Below, piece by piece: positions 1 through 12,890 of a stretch of 64,000 nt of DNA. A program made the translations under genes and the position numbers. The stretch covers positions 868,001-932,000 of the forward strand of contig NC_083382.1 of the NCBI RefSeq assembly GCF_031755915.1. The letters are read 5' to 3'. Position 1 is the stretch's first letter; every line of letters begins with the position of its first letter. Origin of the DNA: Ziziphus jujuba. Its lineage: Eukaryota; Streptophyta; Magnoliopsida; Rosales; Rhamnaceae. The notes under the pieces were generated by a model, which was not told the origin of the DNA, did not search any database, and worked only from the letters and a program-made list of their open reading frames with translations.

Positions 1-136
1 CTTCCTTAAAGATGATGGGAATATGGAGTTTGGGGAACTATCTGGCTTTTAACTGGTTGCACGTTAAAATTTTGGGCGTTCATAAGTGCAGTAAAATTTT
101 GTTTCATCTGACTAGTATATCTATTTGAATTTGCAG
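1..136 (+). other. Intron end upstream of the DDR4-like exons
   Basis: T-rich non-coding sequence ending in a clear acceptor (TTTGCAG) just before the first recognisable coding exon at 137. I read it as the 3' end of an intron. The 5' exons of the gene lie outside the window. Confidence 0.6.
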
Positions 137-2503
137 AAGAAAATGAACCAAAGGAGGAACCTATCAAATATCCAGTTGATGATCTGTTGGTGAAACCTGG
201 TGCAGATGATCCAGTTTTTACAGATCGCCCTTCTCCATCAAGGGACTTCAATGTTCCAATGGAATGTGTTGGAGATCTTTTAATGGTTTGGGATTTTTGT
301 TCATCTTTTGGTAGGCTGTTGCATTTGTCGCCTTATTCTCTTGAAGATTTTGAAAACGCTCTCTTTCACAAGGAAGGCAATGTGATTCTTCTGGTGGAAA
401 CTCATTCAGCTCTTCTTCGGTTGCTTATAAAGGACAATGGCAAATATTTTTTGGCTGTACAGAAACGAAATCGTAAGCTGAAGGTTAGATAAGCAACACA
501 TACTCTTCAATTTATTTATTTTTGTCTATTTATTTTCTTGCTCTTTTCTTTAAAAAATGAATGTTCTGTTTTTCCACTGACATTTTGTGCTTAAATTGTT
601 CTCTTTTGCAACTTCAGATTACATTAATCAATTGGGCAGAGTACTTGTGTGATTTATTAGAAATGGTTGACATTCCTGAATTACACACTCATATTTCAAC
701 CATTAAGCGGGGGCATTATGGTCTTCTAGATGTTCATACTAAATTGGGAATCTTACTACACTTGGTCAATCATGCAATCGGAACAGATATTTTTAGGGAG
801 AAGTTGGATGAGATTATTGAACAAAGGCATGTCCTGGGGGCCACAAGAAGGGGGGAAGCATTGGAGGAAGCCAGAAAGAAAAGGGAAGAGAAAGAACAGT
901 TGAAAGCAAAGCCTGATGCTAATGGCGTGGTGGATTTGAAGAATGTGGATAATGTATTATCAAATGGTTATGACATAACACAGCAAGGGGATAAAGTTAT
1001 GAAAAAAAATGGTGAGGTCAGTTCATCTCAAGAGGACCATGCAATGGGTAAAAGGTTTGGATTCTATTATATTTTGATGAAAGTTATATGTTTAATTTTC
1101 AATCTTATCTAAGGCTTATTATTATTTGTAATTAATTATTTATAACTAACAGTGAGAGCAAGGATTTGGACACTGCATCAAAGACAGTCAAAAAAGATAA
1201 TGTAGATGTAAAAATCCCGATAGAAAATGGGAAAGATTCTTCTAGGAAAGAAGCACTGAAACAGTTGAAGGATGAGAGAAAAGATGCAACAGAAGGGCGT
1301 AATAAAGAACAGAGGGTGCAGTTATCTCCTTACTTTACTTCTCTTTTTGTGTGTATACATCTTTTATTGACACTGCAATCTTACGCCACAGAAAGAATTT
1401 TATGAGCGGGAGATGGAGAAACGCTTTGTGCGGACCAGCCCCTTGGGCCGAGACAGAAATTATAATAGGTACTGGTGGTTTCGACGTGATGGAAGAATAT
1501 TTGTTGAGAGTTTTGACTCCAAGCAGTGGGGATACTACAGTAGCAAGGAAGAGGTATGATTGTTTGACGGTTGGTTTATTTACTTGTTGGACCTGCATTT
1601 TCTAATTTACTTGTTATCTCCTGGATATCTGACTTGTCATTTCCAAACAGGTTGATGCACTGATGGGCTCACTGAACTGTAAAGGGGAGAGAGAGAGGGC
1701 ACTTAAGAAGCAGCTGGAAAAATTCTATTCAAGAATAAGGTTGGTCCTTGACTTTGTTTCTAACAGCAACCAGATTGTCTCACCTTTTATCATATGGTTT
1801 TCCCTTTCTTTATTTTATTTGGTTTAGGTGGATGTTTTCTCCTTTTAGGTTGTGTCTACTCCCAGCTTATGTTGATGCTAGTGCCTCCATCGTTAGTCTG
1901 CCCGCTACTCACCCACGGAAACTAAGTTTAATCCTTTTTTCTCTCATTGTTAAAATCTTCATATGTTATTGAGAACATGTGAATGTGGGTATATGTATGT
2001 GCACTCTTGATAGCTGTTTTTAGGTGGGGCCGGATATTTCAAAAAAGATTAAGTAGAATTGATGCTGCCATCCATCTAATCTGTAGATCCAAATTTGTTG
2101 TATGGTGAAACTTTTCTGACATTTGAGTTAGGCTGGAGAAATTAGGTTGGTGCTATTTGAATGAACTTTAGTTCTGTTTAATTCTTAAATTAGCTTCCAC
2201 AAATGGTTGAATTTATTTATTGCTGATTTTGGAAATAATTGCATTACTGAACAATGCCGTGTTCTTTTGTGTTGTTATAAATGCGGCAGAGTTCTATGCT
2301 TCTCATGCCTGCCAAATTTGTACAGTTTGCCTTATGAATTGTTTTTTCACAGCTCGGAACTCCAAAAGAAAACAAAGGGCTTGGCTCACAGGATTGCACT
2401 GGAGGAGGCTGTGCTGCGAAGATCTACTCGTGTACGAGCTCCACCTAGGGAGAATCCTGCTAATGCCTTCCTAAGATATGTTAACAAGTGGAAGGAGGAC
2501 TAA
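137..2503 (+). CDS. DDT/WHIM-domain chromatin protein, DDR4-like (5' partial)
   Basis: This is the C-terminal part of a DDT-domain protein. Exons are 137-483, 618-1054, 1153-1315, 1392-1553, 1651-1739 and 2353-2503, and their phases join without a break. The first exon carries a DDT domain (around VGDLLMVWDFCSSF and YSLEDFENAL). The second carries a WHIM-like helical block (KRGHYGLLDVHTKLGILLHL) followed by a Lys/Glu-rich coiled segment. The fourth has the conserved block RTSPLGRDRNYNRYWWF and then GRIFVESFDSKQWGYYSS, typical of WHIM proteins. The tail ends in KWKED. DDT and WHIM modules in ACF1/BAZ-type proteins contact ISWI remodellers and linker DNA, so a nuclear chromatin role is likely. 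Arabidopsis At1g18950 (DDR4) is the closest relative I recall. The start lies beyond the left edge. Confidence 0.85.
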
Positions 2504-3299
2504 CTAATCTGAGTTTGGTTATGGGGGCCAAAGTTACAGCTCATATAATTCAATAGCTTGTACATCTCCATACATTTATCATTTAACTTGCAAAAATAGG
2601 ACAAAGGAGAATAGAATTTTCATGACGGCACTGTATTAGTTGTTATTTTCTGTGGGGTTGGCGGCTGGAAAAAGAGTAGGGATGGACCTGTTTTTCAATC
2701 CATTCTTCTAATATCGGACAAGCATGTATTATGCTTCCCCCTCCCATTTTTGTAAATGACTCGACATTCTTTTTCAGAGATATCAGAGAGGCTACTGGGT
2801 GTCATTCTTTAATTTAATTTCATGTTTCATCTTTTTTTCATATGCGAATGGCAAAAGATGATCTATTGGTTAATATTAAAATTGTCAATTTGGTATTTAC
2901 CCAAATAAATAAATAAAAATCAATATGTTCATTTACTTTTACATCCTTCATAATCGCATAATGCTCTTTGCAGCTTATGACAATGAACTATTCATGGGAA
3001 AATTTTAAGGTGATTTAAGTGACCAGTAAAAACTAGAATATGTTATTCATGGGAAAACATACCTTTGGATTACAAATCCATTTACACAGGGCTTTAACCA
3101 CTTCCATACCAAGTTTTACAATTAACGTTCAAATTTATTGCATTGAACCAAACAGAAGACAACAAGGCTACCATTGTAGCAAAGCATTCTGTAGAAACAT
3201 TTCTTAGCATTATTTATGCCACTTCAGATTGCACATACGTGCCTTGATACTGAAGGGGAAGCTTTAGCATTGAGAATTTGATGCTTGGAGAGAACGATA
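2504..3299. other. Convergent 3' intergenic region
   Basis: This stretch lies between the stop codons of the DDR4-like gene (+) and the alcohol dehydrogenase (-). It is AT-rich, has no convincing ORF, and should hold both 3' UTRs. No repeat or RNA gene was recognised. Confidence 0.6.
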
Positions 3300-6200
3300 T
3301 TACATTATCTCCACTACTGCACGACTAATGATTTTCCCTTGGTTGAGATCCTGGAAAGCCTTGTCTGCCTCCTCAAATTTATATCTTCTAGAAACAGCAT
3401 TGCTTAGATTGAAAATGCCTGTTTCTGCCAATCTAACCAGCTTGGGAAGATCCTGCCTTGCCCTTCCTCCATATGATCCAATCACTTTTACCTATCCATT
3501 ATATCATTTCCACAAAAAGTCAATCTTCTAACAAATGAAAGACAAATATCAAATATGAAGTTGCACATGAAAAATTATTTTGGTTCTCCACTTGAACAGG
3601 TAATAGTAAACATGATGCTGCTCATATCACCATCAAGCGAGTGTTCTGATCATGGCTTCAGAACAGCATTCTAATCAGCAATACTAATTTATCTAAACAA
3701 CACAAGGAAATAGAAGAAACAAACATTAGTTAGGGATATAACATTCATGTGCTACAAGCCCACAGGGACTGGACTTGCAAATCTGTTAAACAACGAAAAG
3801 GCATTACAGATTCAAAATTACACAGGAAGTGTGAGAAAATACAGGGATGTGGCACTAGATAACTTTGATGCTCGTCCCAACCAGAATGGCTTCTTATCAC
3901 CATCCATGAGACATTAATACTGAGGGAACTTTTCAAACACTTAAAACTATTGTTTTATTTATTTATTTATTTATTTGATAATGTTGTCTAGATATTAAGC
4001 TAATACAAAGTGGACCAGTGATGCATGAACAACACAATATATGACATGATACTTAAAGGAACATTTTATGATTTCCTTGCTTGCTTGCTAGCCTGAAAAC
4101 TATGGAGTTTCATTTTACATCCATACGGTCATCCAAATGAATGCTTGTTGATGAGATAAGGTAATAATTCTATGCGAAGGTATTTTTATTGATTGGTAGA
4201 CAGTTAGTAATCACCTTTCTACGAACAAGACGGTTTATGTCCACTTCCCCAACGGCACCAGCTTGTGCAAGTCCAATCATTACAGCTTTTCCTCCATCTC
4301 TCACACTTTGTGTACATTGCACAAATGTCTGTGGTTTCCCTAGGGCTTCCACAGCAATATCCACACCTTTCCCTCCAGTTATTTCCTGTCCATAAAAAGC
4401 AAAATAAATACACATAAGGCAAACTAGCAACATCAGATACATTTAAGTGTTAGTTTGTGCCCCTTTATGTATCAAGTTAAAAGTCAATGAACAGATACAC
4501 ATATTAATGTTATGGAAATGCCATGACCATGTAAAATAGAAAAACAATTTCCTAAGCATATAAGCTTTGCTTTAGAATTTTTTTGATGCAACTTATTTGA
4601 GCATCTCAGATGCCACCATGAGGAAATATCATGTAAATGACTAGAGATTGGATGAGGTTGATTGCCTCCATGGCCAGTTATGGTGCACTGGACAGTTTAG
4701 ACGAAAAAAAAAGGAAACAGCTGCCAAGCTTTGGCAATGCTGCTATCATATAATAAAATGTTGACAATGAGATTAGAGATATTTGATTTGAGTAGATACC
4801 TTGTTCGTTTTCTTTGATTAATAAGCTTAGGAAAATTATACAGTACTTACTCTTATCTTTTCAACAGCATCTTCCTTGCTTGCATTTACAGCATGAGTAG
4901 CACCAAAAATCTTAGCTTTTTGCAGTTTTTCATCTTGAACATCCACAGCAATTACATCAGAGGCACCAAATGCTCTTGCTATCTGCAAACAACTGAAGCA
5001 ATTGTTCTAGGCATGACAAATGACTCATTCAATAATCAAGCATATTGGTCAGCCTGATTTCTATCCAATACAGTCAAGAAAAATTTTAAACCAACAAACT
5101 TGATGTTGGATTCAACTTGGGAAAAATTGCATCCTATCCCTATCAAGGCAAAATATGAAGCACAAAATCATAATTTACCTTGAGCCAACGCCCCCGACGC
5201 CAATCACAGCAACAGAATCCCCAGCACGCACCTCAGCAGCATGAGCCATAGCACCATAAGCAGTAAATACTGCACATCCTAAAATAGCAGACTCTGTGTA
5301 TGGCAACGAATCTGGTAAATTAGTCAGTGCATGTGCTGGCACAACACAGTACTCAGCAAGCCCCCCCATACTATACATATATACAGGTTTTCCTGGATAG
5401 TAAAGATATATTTTAGTAATCCAGCAACAATATAAATATTTCTCAAGCAATAGAGATAAAGTTACACCAAAAGCATAAAATAACAAAGAAAAAGAATCCT
5501 AAATGCAAACACCATATAAGTTTTAAAAAAATGAAAATAGAAAAGGTAAGCATGCATACACTCATAAAGAGAGATCCTAACCAGAAACAGAATTGTTCAT
5601 AAGCTTTAAGAGATATGAGATCAAGAATAATCATGCCATTCTTCATGGGAAAAAATAACCTTTTCATTTGTTCCTACCTTGCAGAAACAGACAATTCTTC
5701 ATTTCTATAAGAGGTTAAATCAGTTTCACACTTGGAAGAGCAAAGTCAATAATAAAGAGAACAGCATGAGCAATTGCAATTATGAAACACATACTATTAT
5801 ATATGTGTGTTCACATGTGTGTGAACTTACCATTGTTGCGGAGGAACAGCCGAGTTTCACCATCATAAAGAGTCCCTTTTGCGCGGTTATAAGCAAAAAA
5901 ATCTTCACATAAATCATCTTCGCCCTATTTTCAATTCAGTGATGAATAGTGTACATGTTAACTCTTCTACAAAGATGTGCAATCATTCATTCAAGGAAGC
6001 AGTAATTACAAAATCGGAGGTCAATGCAAAGACATCGGAGTAGAATGCTGGATTGATATTACCTTTGAACAGTATGAACAGTTACCACAAGGCATGATGA
6101 AAGCTCCAATGACATGAGAACCAATTGGAAATCTGAAAAAATTGAAGAGACAAAACTAATAATCCTTGTTGCTTGTCATCTGCCTCAATCATAAAGAAAA

Positions 6201-7222
6201 CACAGTACATAAATTCATTCATATACACATGTTTATACATAATAAGTTGCTCGAACTTATAATGTATATGCACCTCGCAATGATTTTGGCATCTGTAAGT
6301 GGTCCGTGTTCAACAACCTCACCACTTATCTCATGCCCGATAACAGAAGGGCTGGGAAATGGAATTTCGCCTTTTATAACGTGGAGATCAGAGTGGCAGA
6401 CTCCACAGGCTACATACAAAAGGCACACACAGTATCAGACACTCAATTACAAACTGTAATTTAAACCAAAAACAATTATTCACTACAAAAGGCCAAAGAT
6501 TAGAAGCACAAATGGGAAACCATACATTTAATTTGAGGAAGAAAAAAATCAATGCTGTAATACCCATTCCGGAAACAGCAATAAAGCTTAGGAAAAATAA
6601 TTACATTAGAACATTCATCTTCAGCAAACAATCTCAGTAAGATCTCTTAATATAATCACACCAGAAACTATAATGTTCCGATCAAATCAGGCTCAAAACA
6701 AAATGGGAGCTCCAACTTCAATGCTATACTTCATTACCCAAATCATAATAATTCCAAAAAATTCTCTTTTTCTTGGAGAAAAAGAAAATAATAAAGAGAG
6801 CAAGATAATTCCAAATCGGGATCAAACCCTTGACTAAAAAGAATAGCTCAGATTGATTATTACATTTTTCCATCTGGGTATCTAAATTAAGTATTCCAAA
6901 TAGTTGAGGAAATTTGTAGGAGAAAGAAGTAGAAAACAAGGAGAGATATTTTGTTGATACCCTTTGTTTTGATGAGTATTTCACCGGCTTTGGGACGAGG
7001 GATGTGGAATTCTTCAATGGTGAGAGGCTTGTTTGGTTCCCAAAAGACAGCTCCTCTCATGGATCCACCACCATGTGAGCTGGTGTCAGAGTGAAATCCA
7101 GTCCACCTAGTATTTTGATTGTTACCCACCAAGGAATTATATGAAGCAAGACAAGAAGAGTAGTGGACCCTCGAGAGGATTCTCCTGGAGAAAGCAGTGC
7201 GAAGTACTGGCAAAAATGTCAT
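3300..7222 (-). CDS. Zinc-binding medium-chain alcohol dehydrogenase, organellar type
   Basis: There are eight exons on the minus strand: 7222-6961, 6409-6274, 6132-6063, 5924-5831, 5392-5179, 4992-4851, 4385-4215 and 3491-3300. All phases fit and give 426 residues. The N-terminus is rich in Ser and Arg and poor in acidic residues, as in an organellar transit peptide. The GroES-like domain has the catalytic zinc motifs [10 protein letters not shown] and [10 protein letters not shown]. The structural zinc lobe has four Cys in PCGNCSYC...DDLC. The Rossmann fold shows GVGGVGSS and VDVQDEK, where the Asp suggests NAD(H) preference. Arabidopsis At5g63620 (HER2) is nearly the same length and very similar as I remember it. 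The physiological substrate is not evident; a reactive aldehyde or short alcohol is an inference. The start is the first in-frame ATG. A 3'-half pseudogene copy lies just upstream of the gene (8400-9730). Confidence 0.93.
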
Positions 7223-8399
7223 CTTTCTTCTTCTTGTTCGTCTTCTTCTTTCGGTCTTCTGTCCTCCTTGTGTCTTCTTCTTTGGCACTGGCAGTGGGGC
7301 TCTGGTGATTCTTAAGAAGCAAACAAATCAAAATTCGTACTTATCGTCCTCGTACACGTTGACTTGCCAAATTTTGATTTTGCCTAATACAATCATGCTA
7401 TTACTTCGTCACGTGCTGGCATTTATGACTTATCCACATTTTACTTGGCGTTTCTCAATGTTTATAATTACTACTGTTCATAAAAAGAAAACAGTATATT
7501 TTTAAATAAAATGCATAATGAAAATAATTACAATACGAATAATAAAATAATTCAAACTTTTTTTTTTGAAGCCAAAAAAAAAAAAAATTCAAATTTAATT
7601 TGTCCACAACAATCACAAATATAAATATAACAAAAACATTAAAAAAATAAAAAAAAGAGCTGAGGGACCACAAGTGACGCGTTATTTTATCATTCATCTC
7701 CCACCCATATTTCTAATGCTTAATTAGTGGCATTTGCCATAATAAACTCAAGCACACAGCACAGCTCAGTTGTTGGTTTGTTCAAGCTCAATCGGCTGCC
7801 CATTAAAAAACGTTTGCTAAGATGGAATAATTTGATTTCACAAAGCTTATTTAGCATTTAGCTCAATCGGCTGCTTTATTCTTCCAAAACATTATCGTAC
7901 AAAGTACAAACCATGGCTGAGTTGGTTCCGTCCTGGCCTACATCAAGGATTAGAGGTGGATGTTAGGTTCGGTCTGATGGGTGAAAACCAAATCAAATTC
8001 GCTTGTTTTAATCAGATGAATATTTTATTATTATATTTTAATTTTTCAATAATTTTTATTATTTTTTAATGATTTAAATTTAATATTATTAATATATTTA
8101 AAAATATAATTAATTATAATAAAATAATAAAAATTATATATAATATATAGATTGGGTTTAATTCGAATTGATTTGAACTATTTTTACCAAACTGGCTGGA
8201 TTGATTATAGATAAAAAAACAAAAAAAAAAAAAAAATTGAACCGAACTAATTCAATTTGATTAATTTGGTCAATCCGTTTTGGTTTGTGCCTATGTAGAT
8301 ACCCAATTTACATTCACAGGTATAAACTGGTATGGTACATATTATACTTTTTGGATGATAAAGCTGGCTACACGAGGAATGTGACAATATCATTACTGA
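7223..8399. other. Upstream region of the ADH gene, AT-rich
   Basis: The ADH promoter and leader should lie here, reading leftward. The part from 7223 to about 7310 is GA-rich on the minus strand and looks like the 5' UTR. From 7960 to 8285 there is a very AT-rich stretch flanked by GGTTCGGT and AACCGAAC type motifs, which resembles a decayed small transposon or simple repeat. No gene was seen. Confidence 0.45.
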
Positions 8400-9730
8400 G
8401 CTTGCCCTTCCTCCATAAGATCCAATCACCTTTACCTACAAGTTACATGTTGCAAAAAATTAATGCCAAGTTCATGTGCCACGCTTAGGATTTTGTTCAC
8501 CAGGTGATTTTTATATATAAAAACTTCCACTTTTACATGACAAATATACTTCTAATTTTAATGGTATACAGTAATCACCTTTCTACAAACAAGTATCTAC
8601 TACAACAACAGTACCAGATATTGCAATCCCAATCATTACGGCTTTATCTCCATCTCTCACACTACAAGTACATTGCTCAAATGTCTGAGGTGTTTTTTAT
8701 AGCTTCCACAGCAATCTCTACACCTTTTCCTCCGGTTATTTCCTCTCTAGGAAAAGCCAAATAAATATACATATCAAACTTACAGGGAAATATATATCAC
8801 TGACTGTACACTTCCAGGTAGCTTGAAAAACATTTGTCCATTTTCTTTGCCTGTCATAAGCTTAGGAAAACTATAAAATACATACTCTAAATCTTTTTTT
8901 TTTCAACAGCATCTTGCTTGGTTGCATTTATAGCATGGGTAGCACCAAAAATCTAAGTTTTTTGCGGTTTTTCATCTTGAACATCCACAACAATTACATC
9001 AGAGGCACCAAATGATCTTGCAATCTGCAAACAACTGAAGCAATTCATCTGATCATGGTAATGTCGGAAGACTCCCTTAAAGTGGAAATACAAATTGCCG
9101 AAAGAGTCCCCCATCTCCATTGCTAAGTAAGCACAAAATCCTAACTTACATTGAGCCAACGTTGCCAATTCTAGATAGAGCAACAGAGTGTCTAGCACGC
9201 GCATCGGTAACATGAGCTACTGCACCATAAGCAGTAAATATTGCACATCCTAAAACCGCACAATCAGTGTACGGCAATGTATCCGGTGGAATAGTCTATC
9301 CATGTGTCGGCACAACACAGTACTCAATGAGGCCCCCAATATAGTATATGAATATTGGTTTTCCTAAGCACTAGATAACACATGTTGATATTCCAAGAAC
9401 AACATAGATATTTCACAAGCATTAGATATAATGTTAATACTTAATGGGGAGTTCGAAAAAAAAAAAAAAAAAGAATCTTAAACAGAAACAGCTTATAGGT
9501 TTTGATGAATGGACATAAAATGGTAAGCATGTGCTTATGTCTTTATAATCTTATAGAGAGATCCTAATCAAAAACAGAATTGTTCATACATTTTTATGAC
9601 AATATATAGTTAAATTCTTTTACTCAACTAAGAAATACAAAGTGAAAACATAATCATGTTCTCCTTCATAGGACTAATGGCTTGCTTTCATCTAATCACT
9701 CCCTTTTGCAAAAACTGGCAATTCTTCCTA
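8400..9730 (-). pseudogene. Truncated duplicate of the ADH gene (3' half)
   Basis: Four blocks match exons 5 to 8 of the ADH gene at 3300-7222, in the same order and orientation, with recognisable intron sequence between them: about 9360-9150 (exon 5), 9035-8890 (exon 6), 8755-8580 (exon 7) and 8442-8400 (first bases of exon 8). Similarity fades by about 9730, which corresponds to about 5700 in the parent. The copy cannot encode a working enzyme. It has no 5' exons or final stop, exon 5 has an in-frame TAG at 9298-9296, exon 7 carries a small deletion near 8600-8610 that shifts the frame, and the introns are shorter. It looks like a partial tandem DNA duplication, not a retrocopy, because introns are kept. 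Confidence 0.9.
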
Positions 9731-10164
9731 AGTTGGTATTCAAAAACAGTATTGGATTTAAACAAATTTCATTTTTGAAAGAACTCAAACAGTAGTGCTA
9801 TTTGGTTTCCACTTCATATAGGTGGTAAGTACGATGACTATAAAAAAAAATTGCAATTTGAAATAAGATAACGGGATCATTTCTCATGAAACCTAGATTC
9901 TTAAAAATCCAGGCAATAGAAATCCATAAAAGGGTGACTTTGATAAGTAATTCATTTCAAAAAAAAAAGATACAGTTTTATTATGTACTATACAAAGGTT
10001 AATGAAAATGAGTAAATTTGCCTTTTACGTCATCAGTATTATTTAGTAGTATTTACTTCCCAATTTAGGAATATAAATTTTTCTTTCATATTAACGAGTT
10101 AAAAATAGAAAGAAAAATGTTTTCTTTCCTTTTTTTTTTTTTTTGAAATAAAAAAATAAAAAAA
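9731..10164. other. Intergenic AT-rich spacer
   Basis: Low-complexity AT-rich sequence with poly-A and poly-T runs between the ADH pseudogene and the foldback element. No coding potential was recognised. Confidence 0.5.
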
Positions 10165-11093
10165 GGAATAATTCTTATTAATATCCTTAAGTTTCAAGAT
10201 CATACGAATCGACTCCTTAAATTTAAAATTGTTTGAATTAAACTGTGAAGTTTTAAATTTATTATAAATCAATTCAATTAATTAGTAGTGTTAATTTTAC
10301 CGTTAGATGATGTTATACTAACATCATAATTTGTTTTAAGAAAAAATTAATTTTTTTTTATTTTTTCATTTTATATTTATGGTTTTTTATTTGAAAATTT
10401 TTATCCATTCCTATTTTATTTACATTAAAATTCCAAAAAAATTAAATATTTTTGGATCTAAAATTAGACAAAAAATAAAAACAAAATTGGAAATTTCGAT
10501 CTAATAAATTTTTTTTATTAAACCAAAAATTAAATAACATAAGTTTATTGAAGCAAAAATTAATAATATTTTTTATGCCAAAACCATCCAAAATTAGACT
10601 TAAAATTAGACAAAAATAAAAATAAAACTAAAATTGGAATTTTTGTTGCAGTAATTTTTTTTTAAATGATTTGGGCATAAAAATTATTATTAACTTTTGG
10701 TCTATTAAAATTATTTTATTTAATTTTTCAAAAATTATAATTTTATTTTAAAATTTTATTTGTAGTCTAATTTTAGGTTAAAAATAGTTAATTTCCTTGT
10801 AATTTTAGTTTAAATAAAATAGAATTGAATATAATTTTTTCAAATAAAAAATAATAAATTAATTTTTTAAAAAATATATATATATATATTTTTATTTTTA
10901 TTGAAAAGTAAATTATGATATTAGTATAGGATCAATATATCGATATTATTTAATGATAATATTAATATCGTTAATCAATTAAATTAATTTATAATAAATT
11001 TAAAATTTTAAAATTTAATTCAAACAGTTTTAAATTTAAGATCTCGATTTCTATAAGCCTAAAACTTAAAGATAGTAATCAACAATTAATTCT
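10165..11093. mobile_element. Foldback element: about 0.93 kb near-complete inverted repeat
   Basis: The left half is an imperfect reverse complement of the right half over almost the whole length, with the centre near 10625-10630. Matching pairs include TTTTTTATGCC at about 10570 with GGCATAAAAAT at about 10675, TATTTTATTTA at about 10412 with TAAATAAAATAGAA at about 10811, and AATTGTTTGAATTAA at about 10228 with TTAATTCAAACAGTTT at about 11018. Outer ends are GGAATAATTCTT on the left and AATTAATTCT on the right. Both sides are flanked by TAAAAAAA (10157-10164 and 11093-11100), a possible 8-bp target duplication but of low complexity. No coding capacity was seen. This is a non-autonomous foldback or large MITE (MULE or hAT type undecided). 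A transcript would form a long hairpin. Confidence 0.8.
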
Positions 11094-11900
11094 AAAAAAA
11101 TAAAAATTGTATTAGATATTTTGATAACTTAGGAAATAATAATGATAAAAAAAAGCGTATGATTTTAGATTTTTTTTTTTTTTTAAAAAAAAAAAATTGT
11201 ATAAAAGAGTAAAGATGGGTAACGATGGTGGTGGCACGAAGGAAAGCCAAACCCGAGAGTCTATTTTTATTAAAAAAAAAAAAAAAGAAAAAAAGAAAAA
11301 AAAGAAAGAATCTTTTGAGTCCAGCTAAGCACTACCATACAACACATTCATTATAGTTGTAAATTACCAATGCAATTTCTAATTTACAATAATCCCACTC
11401 CTCCTTTTTCCTCATGCTTACATCTGTCTTTTAATTTGATAACTTCACCTGCCTGTGCTGCAGCTTGCATACTTTTCTCACTCTTTTTTTTTTCTTTTTA
11501 AAAAAAAATTTCCTTCATTTTTGTAATCATAAAACAAAGAAAATATATAATTTTTATTATTCAATTTAATTTTAATTAAAAAATTACAAATTATCTTAAT
11601 TTACGAAGTAAATAAGTACCTCGTACTATGATGATATTGATTTTCAAAAACAGTAGGACTTTGAAAAATTAAAGTAAGTTGGTTAGCAAAATGTGAAAGG
11701 AAAATATAATTGATGAGTTTGTTGACTGTGAAACAATAAAAATAAAAGAAAATGAGTCAAGGGAGTGGTCCACGTGTAAGGCAGGAAATGGAAGAACCAG
11801 ACGTAGGGGTGCATGGGTTGGTGGGTGATTCCATGAAAACCCAACCTCCTCCAATATAATAATACAGTCTCTACTCTCTGCTTTTTATTTTTTATTTTTT
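11094..11900. other. Distal upstream region of the TOL gene
   Basis: AT-rich sequence with several poly-A and poly-T runs (for example 11270-11310). It probably contains distal promoter sequence for the gene reading right. No gene was recognised. Confidence 0.45.
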
Positions 11901-11939
11901 ATTTTTAATTTAAAAAATTAAATAAAAATGAAAAAAAAA

Positions 11940-12849
11940 AAGGTAGTATATTTAGACAGGCTGAGCCACGCATGGCCATGGCGGTGCGTGTTTGCCTCTT
12001 TTTTCTCTCTTTCTCTCTCTAAAAAAGTTAAAAGAAGCTTAATCAGTGACACAGAAGACGGGAGTGAAGAGAGAGAAAGAAGCGAGAGCCAACTCAGGTT
12101 CCTTCCTCACCACTCCACTAATCCTTCTCTCTTCTCTCTTCTCCTGCTCATATTCTCTCTCACATATATTTTTTTTTTCTCTAAATTATTAATTTATATC
12201 CCAAAAAAAATTTAGCAGCAAAGGAGAGGAGGGATAAACTATATATATTATACACTAAGTAATTCCATTTCTTTTTTTTTTTTTTTGTTTTGAAATTTAT
12301 TTAAATTTAATTGTAAAGCTGTGGAGTGTGGAAAATTGGAAAAATGGAGAAGCTTCTCCACTGCTTGGCCACCTTCTTCCCTGTTCCTCTCCTGGTCTGT
12401 GTATCCTCAGGTACTGCGCCGCTGTCGTTTTCCCAATCAATCCTGGGTTTTGTTTATTCCTATTATTTTTATGAATCGTACCTAGTAAGGCAAATTCTCG
12501 ATTTTGTTAATGTGGGGAGATAGTGATCTGTTTTAATTTCTTAATTTTATTTATTTTCTTAGGGGGCCTTGATTGCGATCTGCTATTTTTCTGTTTCTTT
12601 AATTGACATAATAATAATAATAATATGATTTTGAGAGAATAAAGGTAGTAAAATGGACCGACTTTACTAGATTTGTGAGCTTGAAAGAGATTTGATTGCT
12701 TCCTTGCAGTTTCAGAGTAGAGACTACGGCGTCGCATCGCTTTCCTGCTTCCTTTGCATTTCTCTCCATTTTCTTTCTTCTTTTGCTTAAATGTATGTGT
12801 CAACCTTCTCAACTCTACTGTTTCTTTTTATATTTTATTATCTCTCTCC

Positions 12850-12890
<41 letters not shown>

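Noticed and set aside
7223..7288. N-terminal extension of ADH beginning PKKKTQGG
   Set aside because: The upstream frame is open but has no ATG; the apparent start is GTG. The first in-frame ATG is at 7222.
7960..8285. Complete MITE with GGTTCGGT ends
   Set aside because: The end motifs do not align as clear inverted repeats and no target duplication was found, so it is only noted as an AT-rich repeat-like stretch.
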